DNA of 64,000 bases from Bilabrum cf. latius (Eukaryota; Bigyra: Bicosoecida; Bigyra; Bicosoecida), in contig OZ237762.1 in NCBI GenBank assembly GCA_965178125.1, positions 620,001 through 684,000 of the forward strand, read 5' to 3'. Under the pieces are notes generated by a model. It did not search any database and was not told the DNA's origin. It saw only the letters and a program-made list of their open reading frames with translations. Positions 35,031 to 46,715 of this stretch are shown here, piece after piece (within the stretch, counting starts at the first letter, position 1; the number at the start of each line of letters is the position of its first letter). A program made the translations under genes and the position numbers.

Positions 35031-38000
35031 ATGATAGTCTGGATGATTCTGTTGGGGATAAATGGAGCGCTGGGGACCACTTCAATATCTGAGTCCATAC
35101 GCTTGGTTGTGCCACATGCGTTTCGATTTGAGGAGTATCAACAGCCTGGATCATTCAGCCTGCACCAGTACTGCAACAGTAAGAGGACAGCTCTGCGTTT
35201 AACGTTCTATCTTGTATTTTTCGATCCACCTCCACGACCGCTAGTATCCATACATTGTTTGCAGGTTCCTGGCAAAACATGCAAGACATTCGGTCGCTTG
35301 GTCTAGGTGGTCGCATCAAGTAGAACCGAATCCTGAACCACACGGCGAGATTTTTGCTACAGAATAGCTAGTGTGGTGCAAATATAGGCATTTCTCCGTG
35401 GAATGGCCCCACCCAGCTTGAAACGTAGCAAGAGTGGGTGCCGAAAGCGTTGCCGTCAAGCCCGCGTCGGAGCCCTCGCGACCGCGGCAGAACCGCAGAA
35501 TGGCGAGAAATAACAGGTTCACCTGTTAGCATGATCGATATTTCTGCCATGGCGACAGGCCAGCAACACCCGGTATCAGGGGAGTATTTGCAATCCTTCG
35601 AGGCAGGCCTGGCACCCCCACCTCGAGCAGCCGAGCCCTACACGATCGAGCATTGGGCCATTGTCCTGCAGCCTCGGTATCGTGGTGCGAATCTGCTAGG
35701 AAATAGATTGCAGCTCTGGGCACGGAGCAACAATGGCGTCAGGTACGGTAACGAGGCGAGTTTCTGGCAAGTCGCGGCGAGCGGCTTCGATTGGCTGGGC
35801 GCTACTGCCTCCCAGAGCCTGAATGTGATGATGCTGGGCGGGGCCGTCAGACAGCAGGTATGTGCTGGAATCACTCTGGTCGACTGCCCCCGCCGCACCT
35901 TCGACCCCGACTGCACCCCCATGGACGTGCCCATCCCCCTCAACGACACGTGCCGACAGACGGTGCTGTGGCCAAAGACGTGGGGAGAGCACCAACATAA
36001 TCGCGAGGAACCGGTTCAATCAGTATTTGGCAACTGCACTAGCTGTCCATCGATTACAGCTAAAGTACAGCCAGAAAGTGAATACGTCGTCCTGTCTCGA
36101 GGAGAGCCCGGTGCCGAACACGGGTGGGTTCACACCGTTGCCACGTGCTCTGAGAGATCCAACGAGGGGAATACTAGGCCTGGGATTGCAGCCCGGGCCA
36201 GGACAGCCGTGTGGACGCAGACCGTCACCACCGTATGGCCTCCCGGCACTGTGGCCGTACTGCCTGTCGGGCCCAACGCCACAGCCTCGGGCGATTTCAA
36301 AGACTACCCCTGGCGCGTGAATCGGGCGCACGTGGTGACGGTGGTGAGCAACGTGCCGAGTACCCGCGTGCCCGGCTCTTCAGATGGTATAGAATACTCA
36401 GCAACATCGTATAACAGTATGCGATGTGGTTCGGATCACCCCGATTACGATGAGCCAAACCGGGCGCAGCTCACGTTCCTGGACGACACATCGTGCATCG
36501 CCTCCAGGTCGTGCAGACCAGCCGTGGGGTCATCCACCAACGCCAGCAGCCCGCAGTACAGGCAGGCCGTGCATGACTACGTGGCATCCGACATCGCCCA
36601 TCTGTTTCCGACTGGCATGGTAGGGTGCGCGCTTGCATATGACATGGATCGCGAGTAGTACACGACGGACATCCTGCCGGTGGACATGCCTCTTGCCCAG
36701 AACGGGGCTGGGTTTGCATTCGGCGGATTCGGAGCGAACTACATTCAGGCTAATGAGTATGTTCCCGCGTTGAAGGGCCGATGGAACCAATCGGATGTTT
36801 TGCACAGCCACCGGCTTGCAGACTCGAACGCACCCAAGGTCAGCTCTGAGTCCATCGACGCCCCGGTGTTCCCGCCTGGTGCCATCCACGGCCCATACGC
36901 CCTCTACAGAGGACCCGTCCCACACCGCATGCTGCCCCCATCGCCCAATGCCACCCTGCCACCCATCAGCAGAGGGCGGTGGGCATGCGCCCGCACTGCC
37001 CCGCAAGGGTACTTCCAGGAGCGGCCGCACTGCCTGGCCGTGTGCGACGATCCCAGCCACATCGCGGTGGACGTGGGTCTTGAGCGGGATGCGAGGCTGG
37101 CAGCGGCTGGCATCGGGGCAGGGGCGGCGGGGGCAGCTCGAGATGGGTGGGCTCTGGTGGCGAGCCAGGCGCGTCACTGGTACTCGTACTGGCTTGGATA
37201 TCCTGGTCTGGTGCAGGACGAGAGGCTGTACGGGAACGATCGTCTGGCGCAGGTGCCAGCTCTGGGGTCGGTGCACCCAGTGGTGGATGGCTTGTCCGGT
37301 CCGATGTATGGCAACGTGAGCGTGGGCAATGGCTCCTTGTCGTTGCCATCTCCGTCGATGTCTTGCGAGGCAGATGACGACGACTTGTGGCATCGTTCGT
37401 GGTCTCGATCATCGCGTTGGGCGCAGCGTCTGCCAGAGAGTCGAGGGTATGTGTAGTTCGATTTGTCATTCGATGCGAGCACGTGGCCAGCGTCAATCCC
37501 GCTGCTTCGGGGTAGCGCTGAAGCACCGGGACTTGACTGGCCCACCCCATCAGATGACTAGCTCCGCTGGCTTGTCGGCGATGTTGCTATGGACTTAGAT
37601 GACCTGTCAGGATGCAGGCAGGGCAAAATATGTTTTTGGCATATTGAAATAGTCAGTATACATGCAGGCGATCCCTCTGGGTTGCGTCCGAACTGCAGCA
37701 ATCGTCTTGAAAAGAGGGGTTGGTGCCGGGAACTGCCGATGAGAATCAGGGTACGAGCCAGCCCAACCGTTGACCTGACGAGGCATTCGATAGGGTTAGA
37801 AATACAACGACTTAATACGATAGGAAGCATATTGCAGCGCGCGTGCTCCCGCCTGCACAATGGTGCAGCGTTCGGCCTGGCTGGCGTTTGGGTGATGGCA
37901 CTGGATCCCAGCACCGTTCATCTGGAGGTCTCACTGCCCCGGATTCGAATTTTTGCGAATCCACGCGAGACGTCAAGACTCAGTACCACACGATTGTGGT

Positions 38001-39436
38001 TTCATGTAGCCTGCAACCTCTGTGGCGTTGTGGTACTTGTTGTGGCTAGCATCTCGTCAATCGTTGCAGCCTGCTGTGCTTGCTACCCACGCCATGCCGG
38101 GAAGATTGGAAAGATCGCTGTGCTCATCATTGCTGTGTGTGCCCGTTTCTCGCTATGGCTTGTAGCTGCTGCTCTCATGCAGGCAGACTTGCATTGGCCG
38201 GGGATAGCGCTGCTCTTGTGCCTGTCAGGGGCAGTTGTTCTTCGTGCCGGGCAAGTGCTATCAACGAGTCTAGCCTGCCCTGTAGTCCACTACCGGGAAA
38301 ACCCGGATGATGAGCCAACTCAGTTCACGCATTGGATGGACTCTTTGTCGGAGATTGAATTACGAACGGTAGAGTCTCTGGAAAGCGAAGGCTCTGCGGC
38401 TTCGCCTGAAAGCAGCTGCGCCGTACAGCAGGTTGATGCTCTACCCGATGTGCAACCACGGCTGCAAAGCATCCTGACTGTCGTAAGTGAACAAACCAAG
38501 GAAACGTCTACCAGCGAGAGTTCGGGCACTTTAATGCATGGACCTAGAAAACAAGCAGCTGAACGTGATGCAGTTGCGTCTGAGAACGTGTAGCGTACGC
38601 CTCGCGCGAGTACATAGCGAATCACCCGCAGCTCTTGGCCCGGTGCTGGCGAGATGAATCCGCCTTATGTTGCCACGAATACAATGTGGAGCATACTCAC
38701 CGTGGCTGGTGTGCTGGGCTAGGAGTTATAGGCCCGTGTGCTTGCTGTGCACATCGCGATACATCAGGAATCGTCGAAGGTGGACCCACTTCGCAGGCAG
38801 TTGCTGCACACTCGGCCTGAGTTGAACTAGCTTGTACATGGAAGGCCTCGTGCGGTACGATAGCACGCTGCCGTACGCCTGTAGGATGCGAATAGCTTCA
38901 CTAACATCGGAGTTGCAACTGCACAGGGTGACAGCGCGACGTTGTCCCATCATGATGGTGTCTAGCAGTGCGCTCGTTCTGCAGAACCCCCTTCAAGTAG
39001 TAGCCGCGAGCTGCATGGAAGCAGGACACACCTGAATGAATTCGCCACTCAATAGAGGGTATCAGACCAATCTGTGATCCTCGCAGACAGGCACTCAGGA
39101 AGTTAGGCTAGTATCCGCCAAAGCGGCGAGATAGCAAAGGACCCCCGGAACAGTTGCCATCAGGACCAGCCAAGTGGCAACGACTGCAGAACTTCTGGAT
39201 GCGCTTCGATGGGTTGGTCCCACTGGATCGACACGATAATGTGCGGTGCTTGTATTCTCTGGGCTATCTTGTGCACTTTTGGAGCCTGCCCCACGGCTGC
39301 CTGCATGCGTGCGCAGGCTGCCCCTGACCTGGCCCAGATGCCTTGGGCCCTGCTGGTGTGGGACCGTGTGGCAGCGAGTGGGGTTTCCGTTGTACTTGGC
39401 CTGATTGGTTCACTATTTGTCACAATCGGTCCGTGA
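35031..39436 (+). CDS. Unknown secretory-pathway membrane protein, 1,439 aa, rich in TAG codons
   Basis: Exon 1 (35031-35178) encodes a signal peptide (MIVWMILLGINGALG). An 86-base intron (GTAAGA to TTGCAG) leads to exon 2 (35265-39436). The joined frame is open for 1,440 codons and crosses 16 TAG codons before TGA. The lumenal part (residues 20-950) has many Cys and N-glycosylation-like sites. Four hydrophobic helices lie at about 960-1060 (VVVLVVASISSIVAACC, IAVLIIAVCA, ALLLCLSGAVVL), and two more near the C-terminus (1375-1438). It may be a receptor-like protein related in layout to its divergent neighbour, but I recognise no domain. The last 280 codons hold ten of the 16 TAGs. If any was a real stop, the protein would end near 38593. 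Confidence 0.68.
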
Positions 39437-39468
39437 AATTCCGTTGAATTGTGTGGAAAGCAACTTTG

Positions 39469-39694
39469 TTGGTGAGGCCAGCAAGGTCTCTGAGATTGAG
39501 GTCGCTCGGTGGGCGCAGGACCCGCTCGAGGAGCAGGCTCAGATGCGACGTAGCGATGCGGAGGAGTGAGAGAGAGAGAGCGGCTAGGGAGGGAAGTACA
39601 GGGGTGGGGTGGGGTGGCGAATGGGGGGGGGGCTGGGGGGGGCGGGGTGGGCGAATGGAAGGGGTTGGGGAGGGTAGAGCAGAGGGAGGGGGGA
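39469..39694. repeat. Outer host inverted repeat, left arm (part 1)
   Basis: Starts TTGGTGAGGCCAGC and runs into G-rich sequence. Its reverse complement is found at about 58640-58762, with an imperfect G/C-rich continuation. It is interrupted by the virus at 39694/57021. Confidence 0.8.
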
Positions 39695-39980
39695 GGGGGG
39701 GACAACAGGTGGTGGTAGGTACACCAAGCGTTTAGGACGAGGGCTACGCTACGCTCGCCCCTCCTTTAAAGGCATATTTAGCAACTCAAGTGTTTCCCCT
39801 ATAAACCTAAATGATTTCACAGGGGGTTCCCCAAGAACCCCTATAGAACCCCTCTATGTACCCATTTTCAGATATAAAATTTACTCCTACGAAGTAGGGG
39901 TAAATTGAAGAATTCTAATATTTAACCCCCTTATAAACTCTAACAGCAAAGACAGAGATGTTTTAGTAAAGTAGGAAAAA

Positions 39981-40307
39981 ATGAAGAAATTAACCAAGTG
40001 TCCAAAATATCTCTGTGTTTGCTGTAGGAACGGAAGGATGAATTCCCAAGAGACCAAGAGACCAACCGAGGATTTCCCCAAGAGAACAAGGTATTTTATC
40101 AAGAGACCGAGGTATGTTCCCAAGCGACAAACCGATAAACCGACCGATGAACCGACCGATGAACCGACCAAGGATTTCCCAAGGATTTCCCAAGGATTTC
40201 CCAAGGATTTCCCAAGGATTTCCCAAGCGACTAAATTGTTCTCCGAAGCAACCAAACCGATTACCCAAGAGATGATACATTATAAGGAAAACGAAAACGT
40301 ATTTTAA
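39981..40307 (+). CDS. ORF inside left terminal repeat, 108 aa (doubtful)
   Basis: Starts MKKLTKCPKYLCVCCRNGR. The first 50 codons are the same in both repeat arms, but the rest is built from an 11-base repeat whose copy number differs, so the two arms encode different tails. Cys-rich N-terminus. Probably not a conserved protein, though a short Cys-rich product cannot be excluded. Confidence 0.25.
   Translation: MKKLTKCPKYLCVCCRNGRMNSQETKRPTEDFPKRTRYFIKRPRYVPKRQTDKPTDEPTDEPTKDFPRISQGFPKDFPRISQATKLFSEATKPITQEMIHYKENENVF
40170..40224 (+). repeat. Five tandem copies of AAGGATTTCCC
   Basis: Perfect 11-base direct repeats in the left terminal repeat. The right arm has seven copies (56480-56556). 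Confidence 0.95.
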
Positions 40308-40713
40308 GTCCCTTTGGAAAAGTCCCCCAAGATGCTCGGGCTTTGCCCTCCGCTCTTTTGATATCTTTTTCAAAGATTAAAATTGAGAGATTTTACAGGT
40401 CAATTTTAAGAGACTTAGAAAGAATAAATATATTTTCCAATTAAAATTAAATGTTGTAATTCCTATGATGCCACCATAAAAATTAAAAGGAAAACGAAAA
40501 CGTATTTTAAGTCCCTTTCGAAAAGTCCCCAAAAAACTTGTCAATTTTACAGGTCAATTATAAGAGACTTAGAAAAAATAAATTAAGTTCCCTATTAAAA
40601 TTAAATGTTGTAATTCCTATGATGCCACCATAAAAATTAAAAGGAAAATAAAAAACAAATTATAATTGTTTTCCAATTAAAAACACAAAAATTGATTGCC
40701 TAAAGTGGAAATG

Positions 40714-40748
40714 TCGTACCTTAAGCATAACTTACGTAGTCTATAGTA
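40714..40748 (+). promoter_or_regulatory. Putative early viral promoter (TCGTACCTTAAG plus TATAGTA)
   Basis: TCGTACCTTAAG at 40714-40725 and TATAGTA at 40742-40748, 46 bases from the first motif to the ATG at 40760. The same pair and spacing precede the helicase and, less exactly, the polymerase. Confidence 0.7.
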
Positions 40749-40759
40749 CAACCACATAA

Positions 40760-40999
40760 ATGGCAAAATCACAAAAGGAACTCGAGAATTACATCTTGGC
40801 GACCAAAGAATGTCTTAAATCAGTCCCGTTTATTACAACACGAGAAGCATACGATATGGCCAAAAAGTACCTTGAATTTACAAAGACTATTATTTGGATT
40901 AATTATGATGATGACGATGACCTGCTTGCTGACTTTGAGGAAGCTAAAGATTTAAGTCAAATTGTAGTTGAATGGCACGAAAGTACCAAAACCAAATGA
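40760..40999 (+). CDS. Small acidic viral protein, 79 aa
   Basis: ATG to TGA, no TAG. Mostly helical, with a run of five Asp near residue 52. No recognised domain. It is the first gene inside the left terminal repeat and shares the two-part upstream element with the helicase and polymerase, so it is probably an early, replication-phase or regulatory protein. Confidence 0.6.
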   Translation: MAKSQKELENYILATKECLKSVPFITTREAYDMAKKYLEFTKTIIWINYDDDDDLLADFEEAKDLSQIVVEWHESTKTK

Positions 41000-41064
41000 T
41001 TTTTTCCCAAGAATTATTTTCCCTACTTTACAAAAGTAAGGAGAATGATACAACTATATAGCAA

Positions 41065-42120
41065 ATGAGTAGCGCCTTTGAAAGAATATTACAATCCCTA
41101 AACATTTATCCCAACAGTCGTATTGTAAATTTAATGAAACGACCAAAACGACCCAAAGGAGTAAATCGACCCCACGTAAATGTACCAGAACCTCACCAAG
41201 TGGTACAAATGGATTTATTATCATTACCCCACGACAATAATTATAAATACGCATTAACTGCTATTGATTTACATACAAAGTAGGCCGATGCTGAACCGCT
41301 CAAAACCAAGCGTTAGAACGAAGTATTAAAGGCATCAAAAAAGATTTTCAATCGTGGTAATGTCCAGAAACCGCAGCACCGTTTGGAAATAGATAATGGA
41401 AAAGAATTTAACGCTTTACAAAGATATTTAGAAGAGACCGATGTATTTGTACGAAGAAATAAAGCAGGTCGCCACCGACAACAGGCATTAGTGGAAAACC
41501 TAAATAAAACGTTGGGAAAAGCCATATTTACCCTATAGAACGTTAATGAGTTAAATACAGGTAATGAAAGCGTAGAATGGGTGGATATGCTTCCAAACAT
41601 CATTGAAAACTATAATGAATATCAACTAGAAAAGTATATAGAAGAACCACCTTTACCCCCAGAACACTTCGACTTTACGTAGTGTAAAGGAGACGCTTGT
41701 AATATATTGGAAGAGGGTACAAGAGTTCGTATACCATTAGAAGAACCCAGAAAGGCTACAAATTTACAGCAAAAATTATCCGGAAATTTCCGTGCTTCAG
41801 ATTTACGCTATAATCCAGAAATCAAAACGATAACTAAAGTATTATTAAGACCGAGACAACCACCCTTATATGTTGTGGATTAGGATGATTTAGTGGCTTA
41901 TCCAAAAGAGGAATTACAGATTATCGACTTTGATAATGAGGACAATAACCGAGATGCTCAGACAATCTTTCTCCCAAAAAAAATAAAATCCGAGAACGAA
42001 ACAGAATATCAAATAGAATGGAAAGATTTTCCAGAACCAGAACATTGGACGTGGGAACCAAAGAATAAAATCCAAGAAATTGCTCCTAATTTAATTTTGG
42101 AGTGGGATATAGAAAATTGA
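41065..42120 (+). CDS. Retrovirus-like (rve) DDE integrase with C-terminal chromodomain, 351 aa
   Basis: Catalyses insertion of the viral DNA ends into host DNA. The catalytic triad is visible: Asp50 (VVQMDLLSL), Asp110 (LEIDNGKEF) and Glu144 (ALVENLNKTLGK), a D-x33-E spacing close to the usual 35. Residues about 305-345 form a chromodomain (YQIEWKDFPEPEHWTWEP), which in Polintons may steer integration to particular chromatin. Five in-frame TAG codons (41281, 41314, 41536, 41680, 41881). TGA end. It lacks the TCGTACC element found before its neighbours, so it may be expressed at another time. Confidence 0.93.
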
Positions 42121-42131
42121 GATGCCCCGTA

Positions 42132-42166
42132 TCGTACCTTAAGGATTATTTTCGTATTCTATAGTA
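42132..42166 (+). promoter_or_regulatory. Putative early viral promoter before helicase
   Basis: TCGTACCTTAAG at 42132-42143 and TATAGTA at 42160-42166, exactly 46 bases from first motif to ATG, as at 40714. Confidence 0.7.
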
Positions 42167-42177
42167 CAACAACAAAA

Positions 42178-43839
42178 ATGTCATTCACTCTGCCGACTAA
42201 AGCGTATTCGTCAAAAAGCCTTATGGACCTATGTAATGCCGGAAAACAAGAGGAATGTATTCAATACCTTAAACAATACTTCTACCGCACCCACGAACAA
42301 GGTGGCGGGGTGTATTTTCTAATAGCATCTGAATTAAATCGGAATAACATAAGTGATGACGAACCCCAGAAACCAGTCTGGTAGTTCCTTACGAATAAAA
42401 ATATTACTGAAAATTACCTGATTGGGGGACACTGTATTTACGCGATTGTGGGCAACAAAAGAGTAAAGACTTGGTCAGCACGAGACTGGTTCTTAAATGA
42501 GAATACCGACGTATTTACGATTGTAAGAAAATTCAATTCACCTACCGTTGATTACGACAATCAAACAATTAACGTTATGGGTTCACCTATACTTACACGG
42601 GAAAACTGTGGAAACATAGAGGATTTAACCGAAGACGCAAAAGCAGGCGCGACTATGATTTACGAACATATCCAGAAGGTGTGGACTTCAGAAGACAAAG
42701 AATAGTGTGATTTTGTGATGAAGTGGTTGGCTCACGTTATTGTGGGCGGAAAGAAGTTGGGTACAGCACTATATTTGAAATCTCCACAAGGAACTGGTAA
42801 ATCGATGATTATTACCTTCCTTATGAGAAAACTACTCGGATATACCCTCACACTATAGACGCTTACACACAAGATGCTTCAACCCGACGCCTTCAACTCA
42901 ATTCTGGACGGGAAACTATTAGTCAATTTTAATGAAATTCCAAAAGCCTCGCCAACTATTTGGGACGCCATGTAGGCAACACTAAGAAATCTTATTACGG
43001 AAAAACACTTTTCCTGTAATGAGAAGTTTGTCAAATCCGAAAGTCGTCCGAATACATTCAATTTAATTATTGATACGAATGATAGTCCAATCAAAATCAC
43101 CGAGGAAATCCGTAGATATTGTGTTTTGGATGTGAATACATCTAAGAAAGGAGACAAAGAATACTTTACAACACTAAAACGTTTTACAGAAAATCCAGAA
43201 GTGGCTAAGGCATTTTATATGTTATTGGTTGAAATCTATGATACATCACCAGACTTTACAGGACAATTCGCACCAAAATCAAAGAATTTTTACAAAGGAA
43301 TTCTTGATGGCGCACATCCGGTTTTAAAAATTCTAAAAGAAGAGTGGCTGGACGAAGGCAGAGATTTTAAAATGACAGTCTTGGAATTCCGCAATTATCT
43401 AAAGCAGGAACTGAACGGTAGAGTGAAGAACCTTGGTACACCTATGATTAAAACACTATTGTCAGAGGTAGGTGTTCATTCAACGATGAACAAATAGAGA
43501 AAACAAGAATTTAATGTGAAACACGCAGACTTACTAAAAGGCTTCCAATCTAAATTTTAGGCACTTCGTCATTCTGCTGAGATGGAAAAAGCAAAATCCG
43601 AGGTAGATGTTCTTCGAGAATAGATTAGAGAACTACAGAAACAAGTCGCATAGCAGTAGGAAACGATTGAATAGTTGGAATTAGAAAAGGAGATTACACC
43701 GACGGAACAAGTCCATAAGAAAATCCAGAAACAGCTGAGTGTTGAGAATAGCATCGCTATTCAAAAATGGATAAAAGAGAACCCACCAAAGAACAAAAAA
43801 GGAAAACTTTCCAAATTCCTCTGTAAAATTGAGAAGTGA
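42178..43839 (+). CDS. Superfamily 3 (D5-like) replicative helicase, 553 aa
   Basis: Unwinds viral DNA for replication. Walker A is at about 202-209 (SPQGTGKS), Walker B at about 246-254 (KLLVNFNE), and the SF3 motif C with sensor Asn near 296-302 (IIDTND). Residues 1-175 may be a primase-like or D5-N region, but no clear catalytic motif is seen. The C-terminal 90 residues are a Gln/Glu coiled coil where five TAG codons fall at typical Gln positions. Ten TAG codons in total. TGA end. Preceded by the two-part promoter. Confidence 0.9.
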
Positions 43840-43845
43840 GTGAGT

Positions 43846-43890
43846 TCGTACCTTAAGAATAATTATCGTATTCTATAATATAATAGATAC
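43846..43890 (+). promoter_or_regulatory. Putative early viral promoter before DNA polymerase
   Basis: TCGTACCTTAAG at 43846-43857, then an AT-rich box with CTATAATAT and ACTATAG, 51 bases from first motif to ATG. Confidence 0.65.
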
Positions 43891-43896
43891 TATAGA

Positions 43897-45738
43897 ATGC
43901 CCGAAATCGATTTTACGGAACCCCAAAGAACCAAATTGCGTCTTAATGGGAAACCAATATGGAGTATGCGATTTGAGAGCGAGGACCTTATCACCGTAAA
44001 AAATGTCTTGGAATTTATTCGTGATTACGACGATGGTGGTGAAAATCCGTTTGATGACTTTAAATTTAAGGTGAATATCAATTACCAAGATACAGGTTGG
44101 CGAACACGAAGCACTTGGATTACTACAGATGATTTAGAAAATCAAGATAGTTTATGGGCGGGCTACGAAGACGACGATGACGACGAATATAGAAAATTGA
44201 ATTCTTTTGAACTACTGCTTATTAGAAAGCCAGAACCAGAAGGCGGTGCTGACGAACATAACGATTGTTTATATAACGCTATAAAACAGGCTTTTCCTTT
44301 TTCAGTTGGTCGTAAGGTAAATGTAAAGAACGCAAAAGGCAAATGGAAAACTACTATTAAAAGAATGTCATAGTCCGACCTGAAAGAATTCTTGAAAATT
44401 GGGCGTGATGACCCCGTTGATTACAGAAGAATACCAGAGATAGAAGACGAACTAGAAATACGTATTAACGTTGTGGGCGACTTTGAATACACATCTGGAA
44501 AAACTCATTTTGACCGTCTTCTAACTGTATCATTAACAAATGGGCATTACAAGTATGTTCCCCCCATTAGTTAGAAAGAATTATTTACACCGCCGTCTAA
44601 AGAACCGTGTACGCTAATTACCCGCTTGTATCAATCCGAGAATTCTTATTTACTATTTGATGGAGACCGTGAGTATCAATCAGAAGGCATTACATCAGTT
44701 TCCAAGGATAAATTCATCTTTGAAGTCAAGTCCAAGGAAGAACTAAGAACAAAACACGAAGAACGGATGAAAAATGTAAGGGCATTAGCGAAGGAGACGG
44801 GTGGATATATGGATTTATCACGATTTATGTTTAGAACATCCCTATTTGTAAAGTCGTATTTCAGTAAGTTTTCCAAACTTTACCCTGCCGACCCGATTGA
44901 CCAAGTTGAAGCACTATGGATTTCAAGAGCATCAGGTGGTGGATTGAATTGGGCAAACAAGAATACTACATTGAAAAACGCATACCAGTACGATATTAAC
45001 TCATTTTATCCAAGTATTATGAAGGGTACATTTACATTTCCGGTTAGAAGGGGTAAGTTCGTACAATTTAAAGTACCATCCAGTGGGTTCTATCCGTACG
45101 GCATTTTTAGGGTACATATTGAAAATCTCAATTCTAAATTAGTACAAAAAAGAAAAAACAATTATTATACCCAATATGACATTAACCGAGCGATTGAGAC
45201 GGGCGCTTAGGTGTCTCTGATTGAAGACGGTGAAGCCAACGCTTTACTTTACGATGAGACAACAAGGGTGAAGGCAAATGGACTGTTCAAAACGATGATT
45301 GAGCGATTGTACGGTTATAAAAAATAGGGATTGAAGTGTGCGAAGGAGATACTAAATAATATTTGGGGTTCTCTATGTTAGAAAAACACAATCACAAAAA
45401 CACTCCGAGATGGTGATTGTATGAATTTTAGACAATTAAAGAACGCGTATCCTAAAGCATCTGGACGACTTGTATCGGGTATACTATATGACGAAGAGTA
45501 CGATTACAAAACAGCCTACGCAAGAATGGGCCCCTTTCTGACTGGACTTGGACGAAGTAAATTGTCCAAAATGATTGAGCCATATCTTGAAAACATTCAC
45601 TATGTCAACACGGATGGTTTCATTAGTGAGAAAGAATTACCTCTAAAGTTATCAACGAACCTTGGGGGTATGAAGTTGGAGCAATCAGGTGAATGTCAAA
45701 TTATTCACAGTAAGAAGAAAATTTTTAGAAAAGATTGA
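43897..45738 (+). CDS. Family B DNA polymerase (probably protein-primed), 613 aa
   Basis: Replicates the viral genome. Motif A is at about 365-373 (YDINSFYPS, Asp366). A motif B-like helix lies between 455 and 495 (AKEILNNIWGSL). Motif C is at about 569-574 (YVNTDG, Asp573). Residues 1-240 are divergent and may include terminal-protein and exonuclease functions. A DCLYNAI motif near residue 126 recalls OTU-type Cys sites, but I do not rely on it. It is shorter than many protein-primed polymerases, with only about 40 residues after motif C. Five in-frame TAG codons. TGA end, two bases before the stop of the next, convergent gene. Confidence 0.9.
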
Positions 45739-45739
45739 A

Positions 45740-46012
45740 TTAAATAGTCTGCTTTTCCTTTAGTCTCTAAATTTCCTATCGCAAACTATCAAGTTCATCC
45801 ATAATATTAATTTGTTCCCTTTTTGTGTCTTCCTCTTTTTGAAGCCAATCAAGGTGTTTTTTGGTTCTACAATGATGTGATTTATTGTACTTCTTATATA
45901 CACCACCACAGGAACACTTTATCTATTCTCCAAGTTTTTCCTTGTTTTTCCGGTAGTATTCACGGGCATACAGCTTATCCTGTTCTTTTCTTTCTGAATG
46001 ACTGAGTGTCAT
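45740..46012 (-). CDS. Small zinc-finger-like viral protein, 90 aa
   Basis: ATG at 46012, TAA end. A central C-x-C-GG motif followed by KSHH-x-RTKKH (residues about 33-54) resembles a zinc-binding finger common in large DNA viruses and PLVs, and a Gln/Glu/Lys coiled coil follows. Three TAG codons, all in helix positions. It ends two bases from the polymerase stop. Possible DNA-binding or late regulatory role. Confidence 0.7.
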
Positions 46013-46053
46013 TTTTGTATTCTATAGTATTATACTATAGAGTTAGATTTAAG

Positions 46054-46695
46054 TCATACATTCTACCAAGCAATTTTTAGAGCATCACTTTTCCCATATC
46101 CTCTACCTCTTAACTACTGAGCGATTTTCATTGCTAGTTTTGCTTTTGGGTTTTTCCGACGGCGCCTCCCTTTTCCAGTTTTTTGTGGTTTAAAACTCTA
46201 CTTCGCTCTTTCGTTCGAGCCCCAATCAGGCACTTCACCACCCATTCGCATTACTCTAGCCTATCTCGATGATAATAGTTCTTTCTAACTATTTCCCTTC
46301 TCTCTAGCATCAAAAAATTCACGCATAGTATCTCTCCGTTCTGACGCATATTTTCTATGAATTGCCTAATTAAAATCATCAAGTGTTGTGTCGTGTTGCT
46401 CGTGTAGTGATGGTGATAAGAATTTTAGTATACCCACGTCATAATCACCATCACTATCTTTGTCAATTCCTAGCGTATCAAATTCTTGTTCGGTCTTTTC
46501 GGCGAGCATTTCCATCATTTCCCTTTCCTAAGGGTTTACATATACACGATTAGCGTACTTTTCCCCTATACTCTAGTGCTTCCTCAATCCTTTCAAAATT
46601 GCTAGTGCTTGTCTAGCGTCTTTCCCCAAACTCTGATGTGGCTAACTAGCCAGTAAATGTAGTTGTTCTTCGGTATAATCATCAACACCCGCCAT
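46054..46695 (-). CDS. Unknown viral protein hidden by TAG codons, 213 aa
   Basis: ATG at 46695, TGA end, nine in-frame TAG codons, so no frame above 60 codons is seen in the standard code. Acidic N-terminal half, basic C-terminal part (GKGRRRRKNPK) and a final motif K-x-A-x-QLRG-x-G-x-x-K-x-x-AL-x-x-AW that is also found at the end of the next gene. TATAGTAA touches the start codon. Location among virion genes suggests a structural or DNA-associated protein. Confidence 0.75.
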
Positions 46696-46703
46696 TTACT
46701 ATA
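46696..46703 (-). promoter_or_regulatory. Late-type viral box TATAGTAA directly before ATG
   Basis: Read on the minus strand, TATAGTAA is immediately followed by the ATG at 46695. The same arrangement occurs before genes at 53426, 55811 and, with one extra A, 51631. Confidence 0.6.
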
Positions 46704-46715
46704 CACAATCATAAA

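Larger units (their letters stand above)
39695..40698 (+). repeat. Left inverted terminal repeat
   Basis: About 1,004 bases, the reverse complement of 55960-57020 apart from indels: two fewer copies of an 11-base repeat, one missing 55-base module, and small differences near 40130. Protein-primed replication with linear ends would fit such repeats. Confidence 0.93.

Noticed and set aside
40170-40224. Short repeats as a CRISPR array
   Set aside because: The 11-base units are contiguous with no spacers, and the genome is eukaryotic.
44240-44310. OTU-type protease domain in the polymerase N-terminus
   Set aside because: Only a DCLYNAI motif is visible. No matching His motif could be placed.
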